Assembly: GCA_958298945.1 (NCBI GenBank)
Contig: OY282608.1
Span: 76,928,806 to 76,992,805, forward strand
Source of the DNA: Atherix ibis
Taxonomy: Eukaryota > Arthropoda > Insecta > Diptera > Athericidae
Length of the DNA stretch: 64,000 nt
Reading direction: 5' to 3'
In this document: positions 57,481-64,000 of the stretch, piece after piece
How the letters are laid out: each line of letters starts with the position of its first letter
How positions within the stretch are numbered: the first letter of the stretch is position 1
Notes under the pieces: generated by a model
Databases searched by the model: none
What the model was told of the DNA's origin: nothing
What the model saw: the letters and a program-made list of their open reading frames with translations, nothing else
Translations under genes and position numbers: made by a program

Positions 57481-59661
57481 GTTTGTTTGTTAGTTTGTTA
57501 GTTTTTTGGTTTGTTGGTTTGTTGGTATTTTGGTTTGTTGGCTTGTTGGTTTGTTGGTTTTTTGGTTTGTTGGCTTGTTGGTTTGTTGGCTTGTTGGCTT
57601 GTTGGTTTGTTGGTTTGTTGATTTGTTGGTTTGTTGGTTTGTTGGTTTGTTGGTTTGTTGGTTTGTTGGTTTGTTGGTTTGTTGGTTTGTTGGTTTGTTG
57701 GTTTGTTGGTTTGTTGGTTTGTTGGTTTGTTGGCTTGTTGGTTTGTTGGCTTGTTGGTTTGTTGGTTGTTGGTTTGTTGGTTTGTTGGTTTGTTGGTTTG
57801 TTGGTTTGTTGGTTTGTTGGTTTGTTGGTTTGTTGGTTTGTTGGTTTGTTTGTTTGTTGGTTTGTTGGTTTGTTGGTTTGTTGGTTTGTTGGTTTGTTGG
57901 TTTGTTGGTTTGTTGGTTTGTTGGTTTGTTGGTTTGTTGGTTTGTTGGTTTGTTGGTTTGTTGGTTTGTTGGTTTGTTGGTTTGTTTGTTTGTTGGTTTG
58001 TTCGTTTGTTGGCTTGTTGGTTTGTTCGTTTGTTCGCTTTTTGGTTTGTTGGCTTGTTGGCATGTTGGTTTGTTGGTTTGTTGGTTTGTTGGTTTGTTGG
58101 TTTGTTGGTTTGTTGGTTTGTTGGTTTTTTGGTTTGTTGGTTTGTTGTTTTGTTGGTTTGTAGGTTTGGTGGTTTGTTGGTTTGTTGGTTTGTTGGTTTG
58201 TTGGTTTGTTGGTTTGTTTGGTTTGTAGGCGTGTTTGTTTGTTGGATTGTTGGTTTGTTCGTTTGTTCGTTTGTTGGCTTGTTGGTTTGTTGGTTTGTTG
58301 GTTTGTTGGTTTGTCGGTTTGTGGGTTTGTTGGTTTGTTGGTTTGTTTGTTTGTTGGTTTGTTGGTTTGTTGTTTTGTTAGTTTGTTGGTTTGTTGGTTT
58401 GTTTGTGTGTTGGTTTGTCTGTTTGTTGGCTTGTTGGTGTGTTGGCTTGTTGCCTTGTTGGCTTGTTGGTTTGTTGGTTTGTTGGTTTGTTGGTTTGTTG
58501 GTTTGTTGGTTTGTTGGTTTGTTGGTTTGTTGGTTTGTTGGCTTGTTGGCTTTTTGGTTTGTTGGTTTGTTGGTTTGTTGGTATTTTGGTTTATTTGTTT
58601 GTTGGTTTGTTGGCTTGTTGGTTTGTTGGCTTGTTGGCTTGTTGGTTTGTTGGTTTGTTGGTTTGTTTGTTTGTCGGTTTGTTCGTTTGTTGGCTTATTA
58701 ATTTGTTGGCTTGTTGGCTTGTTGGCATGTTGGTTTGTTGGTTTGTTGGTTTGTTGGTTTGTTGGTTTGTTGGTTTGTTGGTTTGTTGGTTTGTTGGTTT
58801 GTTGGTTTGTTGGTTTGTTGGTTTGTTGGTTTGTTGGTTTGTTGGTTTGTTGGTTTGTTGGTTTGTTGGTTTGTTGGTTTGTTGGTTTGTTGGTTTGTTG
58901 GTTTGTTGGTTTGTTGGTTTATTGGTTTGTTGGTTTGTTGGTTTTTTGGTTTGTTGGCTTATTGGTTTGTTGGTTTGTTGGTTTGTTGGTTTGTTGGTTT
59001 GTTGGTTCCCTCGTTAGTTGGTTTTTTTGGTTTGTTGGTTTGTTGGTTTGTTGGTTTGTTGGTTTTTTTAGTTTGTTGGCTTGTTGGTTTGTTGGTTTGT
59101 TGGTTTGTTGGTTTGTTGGTTTGTTGGTTTGTTGGTGTGTTGGTTTTTTTGTTTGATCGTTTGTTGGTTTTTTGGTTTGTTGGTTTGCTGGTTTTTTTGG
59201 TTTGTTGGCTTGTTGGTTTTTTGGTTTGTTGGTTTTTTGGTTTGTTGGCTTGTTGGTTTGTTGGCTTGTTGGCTTGTTGGTTTGTTGGTTTGTTGGTTTG
59301 TTGGTTAGTTGGTTTGTTGGTTTGTTGGTTTGTTGGTTTGTTGGTTTGTTGGTTTGTTGGTTTGTTGGCTTGTTGGTTTGGTGGCTTGTTGGCTTGTTGG
59401 TTGTTGGTTTGTCGGTTTGTTCGTTTGTTGGCTTGTTGGTTTGTTGGCTTGTTGGTTTGTTGGTTTGTTGGTTTGTTGGTTTGTTTGTTTGTTGGTTTGT
59501 TCGTTTGTTGGTTTTTTGGTTTGTTGGCTTCTTGGTTTGTTGGTTTGTTGGTTTGTTGGTTTGTTGGTTTGTTGGTTTGTTGTTTTGTTGGTTTGTTTGT
59601 TTGTTGGTTTGTTGGTTTGTTTGTTTTTTGGCTTGTTGGTATGTTGGCTTGTTGGCTTGTT
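57481..59661 (+). repeat. HOR-H copy 3, partial
   Basis: Matches HOR-H copy 2 from GGTATTTTGG (57525; 51959 in copy 2) through TAGGCG (58226; 52621), TTATTAATTTG (about 58,695), GGTTCCCTCGTTAG (59004; 53351), GGTTTGATCG (about 59,152) and GGTTTGGTGGCTTG (about 59,377). Offsets rise from 5,566 to 5,605 to 5,653. The first 1.3 kb of the unit (GACGG, first TAGGCG, GGTTCCTTGG, GTGCG) is missing. The run of canonical octamers at 58,740-58,920 is longer than in the other copies. Confidence 0.75.
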
Positions 59662-61502
59662 GGTCTGTTAGTTAGTTAGTTTGTTTGTTTGTTGTTTTGT
59701 TGGTTTATTTGTTTGTTGGTTTGTTGGTTTTTGTTGGTTTGTTGGTTTGTTTGTTTGTTGGTTTGTTGGTTTGTTAGTTTGTTGGTTTGTTGGTTTGTTT
59801 GTTTGTTGGCTTGTTGGTTTGTTGGCTTGTTGGCTTGTTGGCATGTTGGTTTCTTGATTTCTTGGTTTGTTGGTTTGTTGGTTTGTTGGTTTGTTGGTTT
59901 GTTGGTTTGTAGGTTTGTTGGTTTGTTGGTTTGTTGGTTTTTGATTTGTTGGCTTGTTTGTCTGTTGGTTTGTTCGTTTGTTCGTTTGTTGGCTTGTTGG
60001 TTTGTTGGTTTTTTGGTTTGTTGGTTTGTTGGTTTGTTGGTTTGTTGGTTTGTTGGGTTGTTGGTTTATTTGTTTGTTGGTTTGTTGATTTGTTGGTTTG
60101 TTGGTTTGTTTGTTTGTTTGTTTGTTGGTTTGTTGGTTTGTTGGCTTGTTGGTTTGTTGGTTTGTTGGTTTGTTGGTTTGTTTGTTTGTTGGTTTGTTCG
60201 TTTGTTGGCTTGTTGGTTTGTTGGCTTGTTGGCTTGTCGGCTTGTTGGCTTGTTGGTTTGTTGGTTTGTTGGTTTGTTGGTTTGTTTGTTTGTTCGTTTG
60301 TTGGTTTGTTGGCTTGTTTGTTTTTTTGGCTTGTTGGCTTGTTGGTTTGTTGTTTGTTTGTTTGTTGGTTTGTTCGTTTGTTGGCTTGTTGGTTTGTTGG
60401 TTTGATGGCTTGTTGGTTTGTTGGTTTGTTGGTTTGGTGGTTTGTAAGTTTGTTGGTTTGTTGGTTTGTTGGTTTGTTGGTTTTTTGGTTTGTTGGTTTG
60501 TTGGTTTGTTGGTTTGTTGGTTTGTTGGTTTGTTGGTTTGTTGGTTGGTTTGTTTGTTTGTTTGGTAGTTTTTTGGTTTGTTGGTTTGTTGGTTTTTTGG
60601 TTTGTTGGCTTGTTGGTTTGTTGGTTTTTTGGTTTGTTGGCTTGTTGGTTTGTTGGCTTGTTGGCTTGTTGGTTTGTTGGTTTGTTGGTTTTTTGGTTTG
60701 TTGGCTTGTTGGTTTGTTGGTTTGTTGGTTTGTTGGTTTGTTGGTTTGTTGGTTTGTTGGTTTGTTGGTTTGTTTGTTTGTTAGTTTTTTGGTTTGTTGG
60801 TTTGTTGGTATTTTGGTTTGTTGGCTTGTTGGTTTGTTGGTTTTTTGGTTTGTTGGCTTGTTGGTTTGTTGGCTTGTTGGCTTGTTGGTTTGTTGGTTTG
60901 TTGGTTTGTTGGTTTGTTGGTTTGTTGGTTTGTTGGTTTGTTGGTTTGTTCGTTTGTTGGCTTGTTCGTTTGTTGGCTTGTTGGTTTGTTCGTTTGTTTG
61001 CTTGTTGGTTTGTTGGCTTGTTGGCATGTTGGTTTGTTGGTTTGTTGGTTTGTTGGTTTGTTGGTTTGTTGGTTTGTTGGTTTGTTGGTTTGTTGGTTTT
61101 TTGGTTTGTTGGTTTGTTGGTTTGTTGGTTTGTTGGTTTGTTGGTTTGTTGGTTTGTTGGTTTGTTGGCTTGTTGGCTTGTTGGTTTGTTGGTTTGTTGG
61201 TTTGTTGGTATGTTGGTATGTTGGTTTATTTGTTTGTTGGTTTGTTGGCTTGTTGGTTTGTTGGCTTGTTGGCTTGTTGGTTTGTTGGTTTGTGTGTTTG
61301 TCGGTTTGTTCGTTTGTTGGCTTATTAATTTGTTGGCTTGTTGGCTTGTTGGCATGTTGGTTTGTTGGTTTGTTGGTTTGTTGGTTTGTTGGTTTGTTGG
61401 TTTGTTGGTTTGTTGGTTTGTTGTTTTGTTGGTTTGTTTGTTTGTTGGTTTGTTGGTTTGTTTGTTTTTTGGCTTGTTGGTATGTTGGCTTGTTGGCTTG
61501 TT
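59662..61502 (+). repeat. HOR-I copy 1 (about 1.84 kb)
   Basis: Opens at GGTCTGTTAGTTAG (59662), then GTTTATTTG, GGTTTTTGTT, GGTTTCTTGATTTCTTGG (about 59,851), TTTTTGATTTG (59942), GTTGGGTTG (about 60,054), GGCTTGTCGGCTTG (about 60,230), GTTGTTTGTTTG (about 60,350), GGTTGGTTTG-GGTAGTTTTTTGG (about 60,543), GGTATTTTGG (about 60,808), GGCATGTT (61023), TTATTAATTTG (about 61,321) and GGTATGTTGGCTTG (about 61,479). It joins the 54-55-kb module to an HOR-H tail. Offset to copy 2 is 1,841-1,864. Confidence 0.75.
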
Positions 61503-63300
61503 GGTCTGTTAGTTAGTTTGTTTGTTTGTTTGTTGTTTTGTTGGTTTATTTGTTTGTTGGTTTGTTGGTTTTTGTTGGTTTGTTGGTTTGTTTGTTTGTT
61601 GGTTTGTTGGTTTGTTAGTTTGTTGGTTAGTTGGTTTGTTTGTTTGTTGGCTTGTTGGTTTGTTGGCTTGTTGGCTTGTTGGCATGTTGGTTTCTTGATT
61701 TCTTGGTTTGTTGGTTTGTTGGTTTGTTGGTTTGTTGGTTTGTTGGTTTGTTGGTTTGTAGGTTTGTTGGTTTGTTGGTTTGTTGGTTTTTGATTTGTTG
61801 GCTTGTTTGTCTGTTGGTTTGTTCGTTTGTTCGTTTGTTGGCTTGTTGGTTTGTTGGTTTTTTGGTTTGTTGGTTTGTTGGTTTGTTGGTTTGTTGGTTT
61901 GTTGGGTTGTTGGTTTATTTGTTTGTTGGTTTGTTGATTTGTTGGTTTGTTGGTTTGTTTGTTTGTTTGTTTGTTGGTTTGTTGGTTTGTTGGCTTGTTG
62001 GTTTGTTGGTTTGTTGGTTTGTTGGTTTGTTTGTTTGTTGGTTTGTTCGTTTGTTGGCTTGTTGGTTTGTTGGCTTGTTGGCTTGTCGGCTTGTTGGCTT
62101 GTTGGTTTGTTGGTTTGTTGGTTTGTTGGTTTGTTTGTTTGTTCGTTTGTTGGTTTGTTGGCTTGTTGGTTTGTTGGCTTGTTGGCTTGTTGGTTTGTTG
62201 TTTGTTTGTTTGTTGGTTTGTTCGTTTGTTGGCTTGTTGGTTTGTTGGTTTGATGGCTTGTTGGTTTGTTGGTTTGTTGGTTTGGTGGTTTGTTGGTTTG
62301 TTGGTTTGTTGGTTTGTTGGTTTGTTGGTTTGTTGGTTTTTTGGTTTGTTGGTTTGTTGGTTTGTTGGTTTGTTGGTTTGTTGGTTTGTTGGTTTGTTGG
62401 TTTGTTGGTTGGTTTGTTTGTTTGTTTGGTAGTTTTTTGGTTTGTTGGTTTGTTGGTTTTTTGGTTTGTTGGCTTGTTGGTTTGTTGGTTTTTTGGTTTG
62501 TTGGCTTGTTGGTTTGTTGGCTTGTTGGCTTGTTGGTTTGTTGGTTTGTTGGTTTTTTGGTTTGTTGGCTTGTTGGTTTGTTGGTTTGTTGGTTTGTTGG
62601 TTTGTTGGTTTGTTGGTTTGTTGGTTTGTTGGTTTGTTTGTTTGTTAGTTTTTTGGTTTGTTGGTTTGTTGGTATTTTGGTTTGTTGGCTTGTTGGTTTG
62701 TTGGTTTTTTGGTTTGTTGGCTTGTTGGTTTGTTGGCTTGTTGGCTTGTTGGTTTGTTGGTTTGTTGATTTGTTGGTTTGTTGGTTTGTTGGTTTGTTGG
62801 TTTGTTGGTTTGTTGGTTTGTTGGTTTGTTGGCTTGTTGGTTTGTTAGCTTGTTGGCTTGTTGGTTGTTGGTTTGTTGGTTTGTTGGTTTGTTGGTTTGT
62901 TGGTTTGTTGGTTTGTTGGTTTGTTGGTTTGTTGGTTTGTTGGTTTGTTGGTTTGTTGGTTTGTTGGTTTGTTGGTTTGTTGGTTTGTTGGTTTGTTGGT
63001 TTGTTGGTTTGTTGGTTTGTTGGTTTGTTGGTTTGTTTGTTTGTTGGTTTGTTCGTTTGTTGGCTTGTTGGTTTGTTCGTTTGTTTGCTTGTTGGTTTGT
63101 TGGCTTGTTGGCATGTTGGTTTGTTGGTTTGTTGGTTTGTTGGTTTGTTGGTTTGTTGGTTTGTTGGTTTGTTGGTTTGTTGGTTTTTTGGTTTGTTGGT
63201 TTGTTGGTTTGTTGGTTTGTTGGTTTGTTGGTTTGGTGGTTTGTTGGTTTGTTGGTTTGTTGGTTTGTTGCTTTGTTGGTTTGTTGGTTGGTTGGTTTTT
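61503..63300 (+). repeat. HOR-I copy 2
   Basis: Repeats copy 1: GGTCTGTTAG 61503, GGTTTCTTGATTTCTTGG about 61,688, TTTTTGATTTG 61791, GTTGGGTTG about 61,903, GGCTTGTCGGCTTG about 62,085, GTTGTTTGTTTG about 62,198, GGTTGGTTTG about 62,405, GGTATTTTGG about 62,670. From about 62,760 it includes GATTTGTT and GGTTGTTGG (about 62,860) as in HOR-H, a stretch copy 1 lacks, so GGCATGTT falls at about 63,111, 2,088 after its counterpart. One difference near 60,310: copy 1 has GGCTTGTTTGTTTTTTTGG where copy 2 has GGCTTGTTGGTTTGTTGG. Confidence 0.7.
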
Positions 63301-64000
63301 GGTTTGTAGGCGTGTTTGTTTGTTCGATTGTTGGTTTGTTCGTTTGTTCGTTTGTTGGCTTGTTGGTTTGTTGGTTTGTTGGTTTGTTGGTTTGTCGGTT
63401 TGTGGGTTTGTTGGTTTGTTGGTTTGTTTGTTTGTTGGTTTGTTGGTTTGTTGTTTTGTTGGTTTGTTGGTTTGTTGGTTTGTTTGTGTGTTGGTTTGTC
63501 CGTTTGTTGGCTTGTTGGTGTATTGGCTTGTTGCCTTATTGGCTTGTTGGTTTGTTGGTTTGTTGGTTTGTTGGTTTGTTGGTTTATTGGTTTGTTGGTT
63601 TGTTGGCTTGTTGGCTTGTTGGTTTGTTGGTTTGTTGGTTTGTTGGTATGTTGGTTTATTTGTTTGTTGGTTTGTTGGCTTGTTGGTTTGTTGGCTTGTT
63701 GGCTTGTTGGTTTGTTGGTTTGTGTGTTTGTCGGTTTGTTCGTTTGTTGGCTTATTAATTTGTTTGCTTGTTGGCTTGTTGGCATGTTGGTTTGTTGGTT
63801 TGTTGGTTTGTTGGTTTGTTGGTTTGTTGGTTTGTTGGTTTGTTGGTTTGTTGGTTTGTTGGTTTGTTGGTTTGTTGGTTTGTCGGTTTGTTGGTTTGTT
63901 GGTTTGCTGGTTTGTTGGTTTTTTGGTTTGTTGGCTTATTGGTTTGTTGGTTTGTTGGTTTATTGGTTTGTTGGTTTGTTGGTTCCTTCGTTAGTTGGTT
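63301..64000 (+). repeat. Start of another HOR-H-type unit, cut by the window end
   Basis: TAGGCG 63307, TTCGATTGTTGG (about 63,322), GTCGGTTTGTGGG (about 63,393), GTTTGTCCG (about 63,496), GGTGTATTGG (about 63,526), GTTGCCTTATTGG (about 63,530), TTATTAATTTG (about 63,752) and GGTTCCTTCGTTAG (63981) follow the order of HOR-H at 58,226-59,020. Private changes are TTCGATTG for TTGGATTG and GCCTTATT for GCCTTGTT. The array clearly runs past base 64,000. Confidence 0.7.

Larger units (their letters stand above)
1..64000 (+). repeat. Octanucleotide satellite array, unit GGTTTGTT, spanning the whole window
   Basis: Every line of the window reads as tandem GGTTTGTT or a one- or two-base variant of it. 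Common variants are GGCTTGTT, GGTTTTTT, GGTTTCTT, CGTTTGTT, GGCTTATT, GATTTGTT, TGTTTGTT and GTTTTGTT. The G/T-rich sequence stays on the + strand throughout, so the array is head to tail with no inversion. The canonical unit has 3 G and 5 T (37.5% GC) and no CpG. CpG appears only in variants such as TTCG, GTCGG and GGCGTG. No unique sequence, transposon end or gene interrupts it, and neither end of the array lies in the window. Occasional 7- and 10-base variants (GGTTTTT, GGTTTTTGTT, GTTGTTTGTT) shift the 8-base register. The unit is not the TTAGGG, TTTAGGG or TTGGGG telomere repeat. The host is probably a eukaryote; that is inference from array size and structure. Confidence 0.98.
37441..64000 (+). 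repeat. Right array domain, defined by the GTTTGTAGGCGTG marker and CTTGTGTGCTTG variants
   Basis: The octamer continues without a break but the variant vocabulary changes. Both left-domain cassettes are absent. Instead there are fourteen GTAGGCGTG markers (TAGGCG at 38592, 40872, 41629, 43076, 44618, 45296, 45359, 47099, 47554, 49293, 50886, 52621, 58226 and 63307). There are also CTTGTGTGCTTG variants (about 38142, 39493, 40998, 41756, 43211, 45572, 47991 and 51322) and GGTTCC(C/T)TCGTTAG variants (49991, 53351, 56699, 59004, 63981). Long runs of pure canonical octamer are more frequent here than on the left, for example 48,900-49,020 and 58,740-58,920. That suggests younger or more homogenised sequence. 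Confidence 0.8.

Noticed and set aside
48238..63785. Minus-strand Gln/Asn/Thr-rich frames (NQQTNKPT cycle), up to about 758 codons, which resemble prion-like low-complexity proteins
   Set aside because: They are the complement of the same repeat and are open for the same reason. They overlap open + strand frames base for base and have no non-repetitive start or end.
1..64000. Long open reading frames of 400-960 codons in all + strand frames, for example 8,469-11,363
   Set aside because: The octamer contains no stop codon, and because 8 is not a multiple of 3 all three frames read the same eight-residue cycle VGLLVCWF. Several frames are open at once over the same bases, ATG starts are rare, and the ORFs end only where a variant adds an A. 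There is no codon bias, promoter or domain. This is what a stop-free repeat gives by chance.
1..64000. CRISPR array
   Set aside because: There are no spacers: the repeat is 8 bases and directly contiguous, with variants of the same octamer between copies and no cas genes.
1..64000. Telomere or telomere-like array
   Set aside because: The unit lacks the GGG of TTAGGG, TTTAGGG and TTGGGG types, and I know of no telomerase template for GGTTTGTT. Kilobase HORs are also not expected of telomerase products. A subtelomeric position remains possible.
1..64000. Transposon, LTR or terminal inverted repeat
   Set aside because: I saw no inverted repeats longer than four bases, no non-repeat interior, and no target-site duplication. 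The long direct repeats are explained by HOR duplication.
1..64000. tRNA, rRNA, promoter or terminator signals
   Set aside because: There is no stretch with the base composition or pairing needed. T runs (up to seven or eight) are repeat variants and not linked to any stem.
1..64000. Strong G-quadruplex-forming sequence
   Set aside because: G runs are almost always GG, occasionally GGG (GTCGGG, GTGGGT, GTTGGGTT), and never four close GGG runs. At most weak two-tetrad structures are possible.
1..64000. Pure sequencing or assembly artefact (polymer noise)
   Set aside because: Many independent rare variants are ordered and repeated at exact offsets over kilobases, which random error would not give. 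Collapse or false expansion of individual HOR copies cannot be excluded from sequence alone.

Overview
The window is one uninterrupted, one-directional tandem array. Its base unit is the octamer GGTTTGTT (AACAAACC on the other strand). I see no gene, RNA gene, transposon or stretch of unique sequence in it. The + strand is almost all T and G, with C and A only as scattered substitutions in variant octamers, and no segment is inverted. The array enters at base 1 and is still running at base 64,000, so it is longer than the window. An array of this size and hierarchy points to a eukaryotic satellite block (subtelomeric, pericentromeric, sex-chromosome or other heterochromatin). Nothing in the sequence identifies the species or the chromosomal site.

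The array is organised. Variant octamers occur in fixed orders and form higher-order repeat (HOR) units of about 0.2 to 4.1 kb, many of them duplicated head to tail. From left to right: about 2.7-kb units (32-8,060) with 1.1-1.2-kb sub-units (6,712-9,600); two 3.0-kb units (9,243-15,285); a mosaic of about 1.07- and 0.75-kb units (15,286-19,404); two 4.1-kb units (19,405-27,652); two 1.34-kb units (27,430-30,117); a diverged stretch (30,118-33,090); two 2.3-2.6-kb units (33,091-37,700). After a change of domain near 37.4 kb come a 224-bp local duplication, split 1.3-kb and 2.2-kb repeats, two 0.76-kb units (40,490-42,005), a mosaic (42,700-47,340), two 3.33-3.36-kb units (47,340-54,030), 0.38/0.53-kb units (54,030-55,630), and further partial copies and 1.85-kb units to the end.

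Marker variants divide the window. A cassette built on GGCTTCTT-GGCTTGTT-GGCAAG occurs about 55 times before 37.4 kb and not after. A TTCTTCG doublet is likewise confined to the left. A TAGGC marker reads TAGGCT at all seven sites before 36 kb and TAGGCG at all fourteen sites after 38 kb. This is the pattern expected of an array growing and homogenising by unequal exchange or amplification of large blocks.

Long open reading frames exist in every frame on both strands only because the octamer contains no stop codon in any frame. Read as protein they give permutations of VGLLVCWF (+) or NQQTNKPT (-), and I annotate none of them. Boundaries of HOR units were set by eye from marker offsets and are good to tens of bases at best.
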